Shown piece by piece: positions 1-8,471 of a DNA stretch of 64,000 nt. Source of the stretch: Streptomyces sp. BA2 (GTDB lineage: Bacteria > Actinomycetota > Actinomycetes > Streptomycetales > Streptomycetaceae); contig NZ_WSRO01000001.1 of the NCBI RefSeq assembly GCF_009769735.1, positions 496,001 through 560,000 of the forward strand, in the 5' to 3' direction. Below the pieces are notes generated by a model. It ran no database searches and was not told the DNA's origin. It saw only the letters and a list, made by a program, of their open reading frames with translations. Each line of letters starts with the position of its first letter. Within the stretch, counting starts at the first letter, position 1. The position numbers and the translations under genes are program-made.

Positions 1-92
1 CCACTGTTGATGACGGCCATGCTCGCCGTGTTGATCCCCTTCATGGCCTTGCCGGCGATCTCACTGCCGAAAAGATTCAGACGAACACTCAT
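1..92 (-). CDS. CMD/AhpD-like protein, N-terminal fragment
   Basis: The gene starts at the ATG complementary to 90-92, behind an AAGGAG-type ribosome binding site (complement of about 99-104), and runs off the left edge. The visible N-terminus begins MSVRLNLFGSEIAGKAMKGI. This resembles the opening of actinobacterial carboxymuconolactone-decarboxylase/AhpD-like proteins (RLNxxGNxVxGKxxKxIN), but the CxxC active site lies outside the window. The assignment rests on about 30 residues only. Confidence 0.45.
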   Translation of the reverse strand, partial: MSVRLNLFGSEIAGKAMKGINTASMAVINS

Positions 93-208
93 AACGAACT
101 CCTTTAATGTGTGGTGGTTACCGCTACACCCTTCCGACGACACAGCCCCCCGAAGTGTGAGGTCGGTCCGATGTGACGCCGGTCACGCCCTTTGGCGGGC
201 GGCTGAAG

Positions 209-1123
209 TCACACGCTTTCGCCGGTGACTTCGTGCAGCAGATTCCGCAGCAGGGGGGAGAGGCGGATATACGGCCCGAGATTCAGGTGCTGCCCGGACG
301 GGGACCATTTCAGGGCCGCGATGATGAACGGACGGTCGGAGTACGTGCACCGCGTGTTCCGCACGAACTTCTCGATCCGCGGATCGAGGGACACGGGAAG
401 CACGGACGGATCCCAGTCGCGGACCGGTGCGGGCGCGTAGCAGATCTTCTCGATCCGCGGGGACTGCCAGCCGAGGGTGACATAGGACCTGAACGACCTC
501 TGCGCGAACTCCAGTGACTGCCCTTCCGGTTCCGCCAGGCCCAGTTCGCGGTTGAGCGACTGGATGTTCCCCTTCTCACGGAAGGCGTCGGGCAGATGGG
601 CGAAGTACAGATTGACCGTCCTGCTCCGGTAGTTGATCCCCATCATCGCGACCTTGTCCATGTGGTGACGCGCGAACAGGTCCGCGTTGTCGGCGACCGA
701 AGGCGGCATGGAGGGGATGGCCGCGAGCTGCGCCACGGTCAGCATGTCGCCCGGGAAGTGCGCGTACACCTTGCTGAAGCCGCTGACGATGCCGCCGTCG
801 ATGAAGTATTCGCTGACGGGGACGCGCGACTTGAGGTCATCGAGCAGGTCGGCCACGGGGTGGTCCGATGCCGTGACGAAGCCCTCGGACAGTGCGACGG
901 CGTAGGGGTCGGGGCCCCCGACCGGCACCGTGATGGTGTAGTCGAGGTCGTCCGTGGGGCCCCTGCCGGTCGCCACGCTCAGCACCATTCCGGCATCCGC
1001 GAGACCGTTCCCGTACGCGGTCAGGATCGGCCAGATCTTCTCGCGCGAGCAGGGCACCCCCAGCAGTCGAGCCGACTCCTCGATGGTCGAGTACACCTCT
1101 TCGACCGCGATGGCTCCAGACAT
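209..1123 (-). CDS. NphB/CloQ-type ABBA aromatic prenyltransferase
   Basis: At 304 residues it matches the usual size of NphB-type soluble aromatic prenyltransferases, which attach dimethylallyl, geranyl or farnesyl groups to phenols and naphthols in a beta/alpha barrel. The sequence follows NphB through much of its length: an early ARLLGVPCSREKIWPIL stretch, LDYTITVPV, AIPSMPPSVADNADLFARH, VNLYFAHL and a C-terminal LNLGPYIRLSP segment. The frame stays open to 1435, but the ATG at 1123 follows an AGGAGGAGAA ribosome binding site and aligns with family starts. There is no signal peptide. It stands alone between two CMD-like genes and is transcribed away from the downstream one. The substrate cannot be read from sequence; a hydroxylated polyketide from this cluster is a possibility only. 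Confidence 0.9.
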   Translation of the reverse strand: MSGAIAVEEVYSTIEESARLLGVPCSREKIWPILTAYGNGLADAGMVLSVATGRGPTDDLDYTITVPVGGPDPYAVALSEGFVTASDHPVADLLDDLKSRVPVSEYFIDGGIVSGFSKVYAHFPGDMLTVAQLAAIPSMPPSVADNADLFARHHMDKVAMMGINYRSRTVNLYFAHLPDAFREKGNIQSLNRELGLAEPEGQSLEFAQRSFRSYVTLGWQSPRIEKICYAPAPVRDWDPSVLPVSLDPRIEKFVRNTRCTYSDRPFIIAALKWSPSGQHLNLGPYIRLSPLLRNLLHEVTGESV

Positions 1124-1543
1124 TTCTCCTCCTCCAAGTGCCTGACATTTCCTGTTTGCGGCAGGCTTCGGCTCAGCTGGGACGCATGAGGCAGGACGCT
1201 TCGGACGCGGCGCGGGCAGGGGCGGGCGGTTCTCGAAGGGAACGAGACGTCTTCGAAGCCGGCCCTCGTCGTGGCGACGGAAGGGTCGTGACGGCCAAAG
1301 GGCGGGCCGCCAGGGGCCGCGGCCGCGGCTCTCAACTCGGCTGCCCACAAGAGAATTTGGGCAGGGTTGGCGTGCTGGAAGAGTGACATGGATGACGCCG
1401 CTCCGCCAAGCGTGCCGCAAAGTGAGGTGGGTCACTCGGTGAGGTCGTCCCTGTCTCGACCGAGCCTCAAGAGGTCTCGAGCAACAATCGAGCCGTTGCC
1501 GATGTCCGCGGCTGAATCACGCACAACGCATAGGGAGAACACC
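1124..1543. other. Divergent intergenic region
   Basis: About 420 bp separate the divergently transcribed prenyltransferase and CMD-like genes. It should hold both promoters. I see no gene and no strong operator-like palindrome in it. Confidence 0.5.
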
Positions 1544-2119
1544 ATGGCACTGCGCGTTTCCAAGGCGGAGCTCTCCGACGAGCTCACGGAGAACCTGATC
1601 AAGACGTTCGGCGTCGTGCCCGAGCCCGTCGCGGTGGCATGGCACAACCCCAAGGTGGCCGAATCCACCCTGGAGTTCGGGGGCAGGGCGAACGAGTGGG
1701 ACGCCGTCGACGAGGGCCTCAAGACGTTCGCGCACATGGCCGTCGCGGCGCAGGTCGGCTGCAACTGGTGCCTCGACATCAACTACTTCCAGGCGCTGAA
1801 CCAGAACCTGGACGTGACCAAGGCGAGCCAGGTGCCGAACTGGCGGGACTCCGAGGTGTTCACCGCGCTGGAGCGGGACGTCCTCGAGTACAGCGAGGCC
1901 ATGACGAACACGCCGCCGACCGTCACCGACGAACTGTCCGGGCGACTGCTGGGCGAGCTCGGTGAGGCCGCGTTGGTCGAGCTCACCGCGTTCATCGCTT
2001 TCGCCAACCTCGCGACCCGGAACAACAACGCCCTCGGCATCGACTCGCAGGGCTTCTCGGAAGCGTGCGAGATCCCGCTGGCCAAGCGTCCGGGGAGTGC
2101 CGCGGCGCCGTCCGCGTGA
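1544..2119 (+). CDS. Carboxymuconolactone decarboxylase / AhpD-like protein
   Basis: The product has 191 residues and a GCNWC (CxxC) motif in a helix followed by an aromatic/acidic stretch. This is the redox or proton-relay signature of the CMD/AhpD superfamily, which includes peroxidase-linked disulfide reductases and gamma-carboxymuconolactone decarboxylases. ATG at 1544 is chosen because of an AGGGAGA site about 6 bp upstream; the longer open frame from 1367 has no such support. It lies divergent from the NphB-like gene and ends in a strong hairpin shared with the convergent ScyD/E-like gene. A role in thiol redox or peroxide protection is the usual family guess; a direct biosynthetic role is not shown. 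Confidence 0.8.
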   Translation: MALRVSKAELSDELTENLIKTFGVVPEPVAVAWHNPKVAESTLEFGGRANEWDAVDEGLKTFAHMAVAAQVGCNWCLDINYFQALNQNLDVTKASQVPNWRDSEVFTALERDVLEYSEAMTNTPPTVTDELSGRLLGELGEAALVELTAFIAFANLATRNNNALGIDSQGFSEACEIPLAKRPGSAAAPSA

Positions 2120-2134
2120 CCACGAACGCAGCGT

Positions 2135-2172
2135 GCCTGCACCACGGTTGCGGGGGTTTCCGTGGTGCAGGC
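2135..2172. terminator. Bidirectional terminator hairpin
   Basis: Perfect 13-bp inverted repeat (GCCTGCACCACGG and its complement) with a 12-nt loop, in the 70 bp between convergent genes. There is no U-tract, as is common in Streptomyces terminators. Confidence 0.8.
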
Positions 2173-2189
2173 GGTGCGGTCCGGCCGGG

Positions 2190-3266
2190 TCAGGAAGCCG
2201 GGAACTTCAGGAGCTGACCGTTGGTGGTCAGCGAGTTGTTGGTGACGTACATGGCACCGGCCGAGTCGATGTCCAGGCCCGTGGGCAGGTTCAGCGTGGT
2301 GCCGGTGCTGATCGGCGTGAGGGCGCCCGTCGTCTTGTTGATCCGGGTCAGGGCTCCGGTGTTCGGCTGGCTCGTCGTGTCACCCGTCGCGTACGACAGG
2401 GCGACCAGGTCGCCGTCGGGACGCACGGCGAGGTCGATGGCGCCCGTCAGGCCGGTGGTGAAGACCTTGGGGTCGCTGCCCGGCACCCAGCGCCAGATGC
2501 GGCCCTGGCCCTTGCGGATGCCGCTCATGTCGGCGATGTAGTACGCGCCGTCCGCGCCCTTCACGAGGCCGGTCGGCACCGATTCGGCGTCCCCGTTCTT
2601 CGGGAAGACGAACTCCGTCTTGACGGTGCCGTCCGGGGTGACCCGCAGCAGGGTGTTGCCCGCGGCGTCGGTGGCCAGGAAGTCGGTACCGACCTTGACC
2701 GACCGCTGCGGGTTGGCGAGGACCTCGCCGCCGTCGGGGTTCTGGCTGCTCTCGTGCGTGGTCAGGTCGCCGAGCACCTTCCCCTTGGCGATGGCCAGCG
2801 TGCCGAGCGGCTTGGCGCCCGTACCGAGCGCGGTGCGTGAGTCGGCGGTGCCGCTCAGGCTGTAGGTCACCCGGTAGGTGCCGCTGCCGGCGGAGTCGGC
2901 GTGGTTCGCCCCGGCGATCACGTTGCTGCCGTCGGCGCGGACGATCATCTTGGAGGGCAGACCGGTGACGACGCGGCCCTTGACGGAGCCCTTCACCCGG
3001 TAGATGGAGCCGGTCAGGCCCATGCACTGGGACCCCGGCGTCGTGCAGGCCGTCGCCGGGCCGCTGCCGGCCTCCGCGACCAGGACCGAGCCGTCGGCCT
3101 GGACCGAGACGTCACGCGGGTTCTTCAGGCCGCCGGCTATGACGGTGGCCGCCGCCTCGTCCGCGCCCGCGGCCTGGCTCTGGCTCGGAATCACCATCGT
3201 CGTGAGGCCGCCCACGACTGCCGTTGCCAGGAAGGCCCCCGCCCAAGACTTGCTTGCTCTGAACAT
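2190..3266 (-). CDS. ScyD/ScyE-family secreted beta-propeller-like protein
   Basis: The 358-residue product has a Sec-type signal: a basic start (MFRASKSWAG), a hydrophobic core and a likely cleavage after SQSQAAG. The mature part repeats short blade-like units such as GLKNPRDVSVQADGSVLVAE, GLVKGADGAYYIAD, AIDLAVRPDGDLVAL and PTGLDIDSAGAMYVTN, typical of NHL/SMP-30-like propellers and of the ScyD/ScyE family named from the cyanobacterial scytonemin cluster. ATG at 3266 follows GAGGAGA; a TTG four codons upstream is an alternative start. It lies 280 bp downstream of the eboF-like gene on the same strand. It is probably exported; no catalytic residues are evident. Confidence 0.8.
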   Translation of the reverse strand: MFRASKSWAGAFLATAVVGGLTTMVIPSQSQAAGADEAAATVIAGGLKNPRDVSVQADGSVLVAEAGSGPATACTTPGSQCMGLTGSIYRVKGSVKGRVVTGLPSKMIVRADGSNVIAGANHADSAGSGTYRVTYSLSGTADSRTALGTGAKPLGTLAIAKGKVLGDLTTHESSQNPDGGEVLANPQRSVKVGTDFLATDAAGNTLLRVTPDGTVKTEFVFPKNGDAESVPTGLVKGADGAYYIADMSGIRKGQGRIWRWVPGSDPKVFTTGLTGAIDLAVRPDGDLVALSYATGDTTSQPNTGALTRINKTTGALTPISTGTTLNLPTGLDIDSAGAMYVTNNSLTTNGQLLKFPAS

Positions 3267-3515
3267 GTCTCTCCTCAACTTGGCACGCCCCCGCAGTCAG
3301 GAGCGAATCAAACCGGCAACACCGTAGACACAGGAATTGGCCGGAATGGAGTGTGCAACATCGGAAATTCCGCAGTTGTGCACCAGCTCTCCGGGAAGCC
3401 GCGCAATTCATCGCTCACCCGCGCCGAGGAATCACCAGTTCCCTTACACGCAAAGGAAGTTGGCCCTCTCCGGAAGAACTCCTCAAGTACTTGATAACGA
3501 GGGAGCGGATACGCT

Positions 3516-3552
3516 TCGATGTGCTCTGTCAGCTCGAAGTGTTCTGTCAGCT
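3516..3552. repeat. Tandem 18-bp imperfect repeat at the eboF stop
   Basis: Two adjacent units beginning TCGATGTGCTCTGTCAGCT and TCGAAGTGTTCTGTCAGCT differ at two positions. On the minus strand the duplication starts at the end of the phosphodiesterase gene and repeats its stop codon context. Function unknown; possibly only a slippage duplication. Confidence 0.6.
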
Positions 3553-4929
3553 GATCCCCGCGAGGCGCAGCAGCAGCGACTTCACCTCGGTGGCGGCGAG
3601 CGTGCCCTCGACCTCGCCAGGCCGTGAGCAGAGCAGCACCGGGCCGTCCTCCGGTCGCTCGGGAAGCCTGCCGTGGCTGCCGCGAACAGGTGACGGGTCA
3701 AGGGGCACGACCGCCATGCGGTAGCGCATGCCGAGCTTCTTGCGGGCCAGCGCCTTGGCTGCCTTGACCTTCACATACGGGTCGAGCGGGTCCATGAACA
3801 GCTCGGCGGGGTCGTAGCCGGGTTTGCGGTGGATCTCGACGAGCTGCGCGAAGTCGGGCGCGCGGTCGTCGTCGAGCCAGTAGTAGTACGTGAACCAGGC
3901 GTCCGGCTCGGCGACGGCGACGAGCTCGCCGGAGCGCGGGTGGTCCAGGCCGTGGGCCTTCTTGCCCTCGTCGTCGAGGAGTTCACCGACCCCGGCGAGG
4001 CCCTCGAGCACCTCCCGCACACCGGCCAGGTCCTCGGCCCTGCGCACATACACGTGCGCGAGCTGGTGGTCGGCGACCGCGAAGGCGCGCGATGCCATGG
4101 TGTCCAGGTACTCCATGCCGTCCTGGGTGTGCACTTCGAGGTAACCGGCCCGGCGCAGCGCCCGGTTGATGTCGACGGGCCTGCTGACCTCGGTGATGCC
4201 GTACTCCGAGAGGACGACCACGGTGCGTCCCTCGGCTTCGGCCTCGTCGAGGAGCGGGGTGAGCGCCGCGTCGAGGTCGGCGGCGGACTTCAGCGACCGG
4301 GGGTCCTTCGGGCCGAAGCGCTGCAGGTCGTAGTCGAGGTGCGGCACGTAGGCCAGCGTCAGATCGGGGTGCCGGGTGCGGTTGAGGTGCCGGGTCGCGT
4401 CGATGATCCACTTGCTGGAGACCAGATCGGCGGTCGGCCCCCAGAAGTTGAACAGCGGGAACGTCCCGAGGCGGGCGTGGAGTTCGTCGTGCAGCTCGGG
4501 GGGCCGGGTGTAGCAGTCGGGCTCCTTGCGGCCGTCGGCGTAGTAGACGGGGCGCGGCGTGACCGTGATGTCGGTGTCCGCACCCATCGCGTACCACCAG
4601 CAGACGTTGGCGACCGTGTAGCCGGGGTGCAGGCGGCGGGCCGCGTCCCAGAGCTTGTCGCCCTCGACGAGCCCGTTGTGCTGACGCCACAGCAGTACGT
4701 CGCCGAGTTCGCGGAAGTACCAGCCGTTACCGACGATGCCGTGCTCGGCGGGCAGCGTGCCGGTGAGGAACGTCGACTGGGCGGCGCAGGTGACGGCGGG
4801 CAGGACGGTGTCGAGGCCGGCGCGTGAGCCGCGGCCGGCGAGCTCCCTCAGCCGGGGCATGTGGTCGAGGAGCACGGGGGTCAGGCCCACCACGTCCAGA
4901 ACGAGCAAGGGTGTGGGGGTCTTCGTCAC
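3547..4929 (-). CDS. eboF: EboF-like type I phosphodiesterase / alkaline-phosphatase-fold protein
   Basis: The product has 460 residues. The N-terminus LLVLDVVGLTP gives a metal-binding Asp, and PAVTCAAQSTFLTG matches the nucleophilic Thr region of nucleotide pyrophosphatase/phosphodiesterases (Thr about residue 47). LAYVPHLDYDLQ, VVVLSEYGITEV and VADHQLAHVYV provide the remaining Asp/His metal ligands expected in the alkaline phosphatase superfamily. The GTG start at 4929 overlaps the eboE-like stop by 4 bp (GTGA), indicating translational coupling; the longer open frame to 5466 is spurious. No signal peptide, so probably cytoplasmic. In ebo operons this gene product is one of the conserved members whose substrate is not known. 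Confidence 0.85.
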   Translation of the reverse strand: MTKTPTPLLVLDVVGLTPVLLDHMPRLRELAGRGSRAGLDTVLPAVTCAAQSTFLTGTLPAEHGIVGNGWYFRELGDVLLWRQHNGLVEGDKLWDAARRLHPGYTVANVCWWYAMGADTDITVTPRPVYYADGRKEPDCYTRPPELHDELHARLGTFPLFNFWGPTADLVSSKWIIDATRHLNRTRHPDLTLAYVPHLDYDLQRFGPKDPRSLKSAADLDAALTPLLDEAEAEGRTVVVLSEYGITEVSRPVDINRALRRAGYLEVHTQDGMEYLDTMASRAFAVADHQLAHVYVRRAEDLAGVREVLEGLAGVGELLDDEGKKAHGLDHPRSGELVAVAEPDAWFTYYYWLDDDRAPDFAQLVEIHRKPGYDPAELFMDPLDPYVKVKAAKALARKKLGMRYRMAVVPLDPSPVRGSHGRLPERPEDGPVLLCSRPGEVEGTLAATEVKSLLLRLAGIS

Positions 4930-6095
4930 TGCTGCTCCTTGAGTCCGAGATCGGTCAACAGGCCGCGGGCGAGGTCGAGTTCGGCGGCGATTCCTTCGGC
5001 GAGCCGGGCATCCGTGGTCGGCCGCGCCTCGGCGGGCAGGGCCTGCCAGGTGTAGGTCTCGACCTCGAAGTGGTGGCTGCGCGCCGTGGGCCCGCCGACC
5101 AGAGCGGTGAGCGTCTCGCGCAGCACGCCGAGGGTGGAGGCCAGCGGCGGGGCGGGCGGGGCGTGCAGCGGTACGTGAAAATGGGAGCGCCACGGCACGG
5201 TGTCCGGCAGCGTGCCTTTGGCCAGTGCCTCGCCGAGGTCGTCGGTGCCGTGCAGGACCGCGCCCGCCTTCGCGCGGGTCTGGTGCAGGAAACGCGGCTC
5301 GTCGAAGGCGGCGAGCGCCGCGCGGACCGCCGGGTCGCGCGGGTCTTCGGCGTGCAGGGCCGCGGAGAGCTGCACCTTGGGCACCGGGACGCCCGCGCGG
5401 GCCAGACCGGCGAGTGCCGCCGCGGGCTCCTCGAAACTTGTCGCGAGGTGGCAGGTGTCCAGACACAGGCCGATCCGGTGGCCGGGCAGGGCGGCCAGCG
5501 GGGCCAGCGCGTCCGTGGTCGTCTCCACCGCGCAGCCGGGCTCCGGCTCCAGGGCCAGCCGGATGGAGCGGCCCGTCTCCTGCTCCAAGTGGTCCAGACG
5601 GCGGGCCAGTTCGAGCAGGGCCGTGTGCGCCGAGGCGGCCGCGGCTTCGTCGTAGCCGGTGCGCCAGGCCAGCGGCAGGGTGGAGATGGTGCCCTCGGTG
5701 ACGTCGGGCGGCAGCAGCCGGGTGAGCAGCCGGGCCAGATCGGAGGTGTGCTCAAGACGCAGCGGGTCGGTCCAGTCGGGCCGGTAGACCCGGTACTTGA
5801 CCTCCTCGGCCCCGAAGCCCTGGTAGGGGAAGCCGTTGAGGGTGACCACTTCGAGGCCGCGCCGGTCCAGTTCGGTGCGCAGCCGGCGCAGGGCTGCGGG
5901 GTCGGCGTTCAGCGCGCGCACCGCGTCGCGGGCCAGCCACAGTCCGATGCCCAGACGTTCGACGCCCAGGCGCCGCCGGACCGGTTCGCAGTGGGCGGCG
6001 AGCTGGGCGATGACACCGTCGAGGGTCTCGGCCGGGTGGACGTTGGTGCAGTACGCGAGATGCACGGTCGAGCCGTCGGGGTGGGTGAAGCGCAT
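4926..6095 (-). CDS. eboE: EboE-like metabolite traffic protein (TIM-barrel)
   Basis: The 389-residue product opens with a short strand leading to HLAYCTNVHPAETL, the conserved start of EboE-family proteins, and continues as a xylose-isomerase-like TIM barrel. Visible elements include VVTLNGFPYQGFG, LALEPEPGCAVE, GLCLDTCHLATSFE and VQLSAALHA, containing the Glu, Asp and His positions that bind metal in this fold. ATG at 6095 lies 3 bp after the TatD-like stop, and the stop overlaps the next gene. EboE is linked genetically to export of small molecules to the periplasm in cyanobacteria and pseudomonads; the chemical reaction is unknown. Confidence 0.88.
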   Translation of the reverse strand: MRFTHPDGSTVHLAYCTNVHPAETLDGVIAQLAAHCEPVRRRLGVERLGIGLWLARDAVRALNADPAALRRLRTELDRRGLEVVTLNGFPYQGFGAEEVKYRVYRPDWTDPLRLEHTSDLARLLTRLLPPDVTEGTISTLPLAWRTGYDEAAAASAHTALLELARRLDHLEQETGRSIRLALEPEPGCAVETTTDALAPLAALPGHRIGLCLDTCHLATSFEEPAAALAGLARAGVPVPKVQLSAALHAEDPRDPAVRAALAAFDEPRFLHQTRAKAGAVLHGTDDLGEALAKGTLPDTVPWRSHFHVPLHAPPAPPLASTLGVLRETLTALVGGPTARSHHFEVETYTWQALPAEARPTTDARLAEGIAAELDLARGLLTDLGLKEQQ

Positions 6096-6098
6096 GGC

Positions 6099-6947
6099 TC
6101 ATTCGCCTCCGCGCAGCAGGGAGTTGCCCTCGTGCAGCGCCTCGGGCTCGGCGGGATCGAGGACGAGCCGGCCGCTCTGCCCGTAGAACGCGACGGGGTT
6201 GCGCCACAGCACCCGGTCCACGTCGTCCTCGCCGAAACCCGCGTCGAGCATCGCGTCGGCGACCCTGCGGGTCTTGAGCGGATCGCTCTTCCCCCAGTCC
6301 GCGGCCGAGTTGACCAGGACCTGTTCGGGGCCGAACTCCTTCAGCACGGCGACCATGCGGTGCTCGTCCATCTTGGTGTCCGGGTAGACGGAGAAGCCGA
6401 GCCAGGCCCCTGAGTCCTTGGCCTCCTTGACCGTCCTCTCGTTGAGGTGGTCGATCAGGACCGCCGCGACGGGCAGCTTCGACTCGGCCACCACGTCGAG
6501 CGTGCGGCGCAGGCCCACGAGCTTGTCGCGGTGCGGGGTGTGCACCAGAGCGGGCAGCCCGTGCTCGGCGGCGAGTTCAAGCTGCGCGGCCAGCGCGGTG
6601 TCCTCGGCCGGCGTCATCGAGTCGTAGCCGATCTCGCCGACGGCCACCACGCCGTCCTTGACAAGGTAGCGCGGCAGCTCGTCGAGCACCGGCACGCAGC
6701 GCGGGTCGTTCGCCTCCTTGGGGTTGAGGGCGATGGTGCAGTGGTGCGCTATCCCGTACTGCGACGCCCGGAACGGCTCCCAGCCCAGCAGCGCGTCGAA
6801 GTAGTCGAGGAAGCTCTCCGGCGAGGTGCGCGGCTGGCCGAGCCAGAAGGCGGGCTCGACCAGCGCGCGGACCCCGGCCTCGTACATCGCCTGGTAGTCG
6901 TCGGTGGTGCGCGAGGTCATGTGGATGTGCGGGTCGAAGATGCGCAT
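6099..6947 (-). CDS. eboB: TatD-family metal-dependent hydrolase (EboB-like)
   Basis: The 282-residue protein begins MRIFDPHIHMTSR, whose HxH motif is the first metal-binding site of the amidohydrolase/TatD fold. VVAVGEIGYD supplies the conserved Glu, PALVHTPH a further His, VLIDHLNERT the next and NSAADWG the C-terminal Asp. The start codon overlaps the eboA-like stop by one base. TatD-like hydrolases act on phosphoester or related bonds; the ebo member has no assigned substrate. Its position between eboA and eboE supports the ebo assignment. Confidence 0.82.
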   Translation of the reverse strand: MRIFDPHIHMTSRTTDDYQAMYEAGVRALVEPAFWLGQPRTSPESFLDYFDALLGWEPFRASQYGIAHHCTIALNPKEANDPRCVPVLDELPRYLVKDGVVAVGEIGYDSMTPAEDTALAAQLELAAEHGLPALVHTPHRDKLVGLRRTLDVVAESKLPVAAVLIDHLNERTVKEAKDSGAWLGFSVYPDTKMDEHRMVAVLKEFGPEQVLVNSAADWGKSDPLKTRRVADAMLDAGFGEDDVDRVLWRNPVAFYGQSGRLVLDPAEPEALHEGNSLLRGGE

Positions 6948-7564
6948 CAGGCTTCCTTGGCGGTCAGGGCGAGTACGTGGCTCAGGTCGTCGGGGACGGG
7001 CCGCCTTGCGGCGGTGCGCTCGGCGGCGAAGTCACGGAGCATGCGGGCGAGTTCGCCGTCGCCGCGGGCCCGGTCCGTGAGCCCGGCGACGGCGGCGGTC
7101 GGCACCCCGGTGAACAGGCACTTGAGGACGGCGTGCCGCCAGGTGTGGTCGTCCAGGTGCGCGGCGGCGCCGTTGCCGACGGCCGCGGCGACGAGCCCGG
7201 TGTCGTTGGCGCGCAGCGCGTCCTCGATCAGTGGCACGACGTCGTCGGGAGCGAGCGGCAGATGCGGCAGGGCCAGCAGGACGGCACGGCGCTCCGCGCC
7301 GGTTCCCCGCTCGTAGATCCGGGCCACCGTGGCCGCGCCGGGGCGGGCCGCATGCAGCAGGAGGACGCGGACCGCCTGGGTCGCCTCGGGCGATCCGCAC
7401 TCCCGGCCTGCCGCCGCGAACCGCAGCTCCCACTCCGGTGCGCCCCGGCCCGTCGGGGCGCTCGGCGCGGAGCGCGCGGCCTCGGCGGCGGCGAGCGCGT
7501 CCGCGATCCAGGCGGAGCCCTCGGGACCCGGGCGGGCAGGCAGGTTCTCTTGGGCGAACAGCAT
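6947..7564 (-). CDS. eboA: EboA-domain protein
   Basis: A 205-residue, helix-rich, Ala/Arg-rich protein without catalytic motifs. It resembles EboA-domain proteins in its pattern of short helical repeats, such as RRAVLLALPHLPLAPDDVVPL and DDHTWRHAVLKCLFTGVP. The last motif (an alanine/tryptophan helix ending KCLF) is characteristic of the family. It starts 10 bp after the TIM-barrel gene and overlaps the TatD-like gene by 1 bp. The function of EboA is unknown even in the organisms where the operon has been studied; the HEAT-like look suggests a scaffold. Confidence 0.75.
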   Translation of the reverse strand: MLFAQENLPARPGPEGSAWIADALAAAEAARSAPSAPTGRGAPEWELRFAAAGRECGSPEATQAVRVLLLHAARPGAATVARIYERGTGAERRAVLLALPHLPLAPDDVVPLIEDALRANDTGLVAAAVGNGAAAHLDDHTWRHAVLKCLFTGVPTAAVAGLTDRARGDGELARMLRDFAAERTAARRPVPDDLSHVLALTAKEA

Positions 7565-7574
7565 GCGCGATTCC

Positions 7575-8471
7575 CTACGCGTACGGTGCCGCGAGGGCGG
7601 CGGTGGGTGCGGAGTCGGTGGCGCGGGGGAGCGCGGTGAGCTGTGCGCGCAGGAACTCCATGGAGGACCGGGCGAGTTCGGGCCCGGCGTGCGAGTGGCG
7701 CGGCAGTTCGACCACGGTGAGGCCCTGGTAGCCGGTGGCGTCGAGCGCGGCGAGCACGGGCGGAAAGTCGATCTCGCCGTCGCCGAAGGGCAGATGCTCG
7801 TGCACCCCGCGCCGCATGTCCTCGATCTGCACGTGCCGCAGCCACGGTCCCGCGGCGGTGACGCAGTCGGCCGGCGGCCGGGGCTCCAGGCACTGGCAGT
7901 GGCCGATGTCGAGGGTGAGACCGAGCAGCGGGTGGTCGTCGAGCCGCGTGCGCAGCCGGTGGAAGTCGGCGAGCGAGGCGAGGAGATGACCGGGCTCGGG
8001 CTCGACGGCGAGCGGGACGCCGGCCGTCTGCGCCGCTTCGATGACGGGGCCGAGGGAGTCGGCGAGCAGCTCCCAGGCGGTGTCCTCGTCGACGCCCGCG
8101 GGCCGGACCCCGCTGAAGCAGTGCACCGCGTGGGCGCCCAGATCGGCGGCCACCTTCACCGCGGTGACCAGGAGCGCGGACCGCGCCGCCCGGGCCTCGG
8201 GCTCCGGGTCGAGCAGGGTCGGGCCGTGCTTGCGGCGGGGGTCGAGGACGTAGCGGGCGCCGGTTTCGACGGTGACGCCGAGGCCGAACGCGTCAAGCCG
8301 GTCCGCGACCCGGGCGACCCGCCCGGCGAGGCCCGGACCCAGCGGGTCGAGGTGCATGTGGTCCAGGGTCAGGCCGACACCGGCGTAACCGAGTTCGGCC
8401 AGGACCTCCAGGGCGTCGTCGAGCCGCAGATCGGTCAGGCCGTTCGTGCCGTAGCCGAGGCGGATGCTCAT
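7575..8471 (-). CDS. Sugar phosphate isomerase/epimerase, TIM barrel
   Basis: The 298-residue protein shows the AP-endonuclease-2/xylose-isomerase-like fold: MSIRLGYGTNGLTDLR, VGLTLDHMHLDP, VTVETGARYVLDPR, LAVEPEPGHLLAS, LTLDIGHCQC, LRHVQIEDMRRGVHEHLPFG and TVVELPRHSHAGP. The Glu, Asp, His and second Glu positions that bind the divalent metal are all visible. ATG at 8471 overlaps the upstream UbiA stop (ATGA). It may act on an inositol- or sugar-derived intermediate made by the adjacent inositol-phosphate-synthase-like enzyme; this is inference from position only. It occupies a place where other ebo operons carry additional sugar-like enzymes. Confidence 0.8.
   Translation of the reverse strand: MSIRLGYGTNGLTDLRLDDALEVLAELGYAGVGLTLDHMHLDPLGPGLAGRVARVADRLDAFGLGVTVETGARYVLDPRRKHGPTLLDPEPEARAARSALLVTAVKVAADLGAHAVHCFSGVRPAGVDEDTAWELLADSLGPVIEAAQTAGVPLAVEPEPGHLLASLADFHRLRTRLDDHPLLGLTLDIGHCQCLEPRPPADCVTAAGPWLRHVQIEDMRRGVHEHLPFGDGEIDFPPVLAALDATGYQGLTVVELPRHSHAGPELARSSMEFLRAQLTALPRATDSAPTAALAAPYA

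Noticed and set aside
3547..5466. N-terminal extension of the EboF-like protein to 639 residues
   Set aside because: The extra part is Arg/Pro-rich, antisense-like and covers the eboE-like gene; the GTG at 4929 with 4-bp overlap fits the family start.
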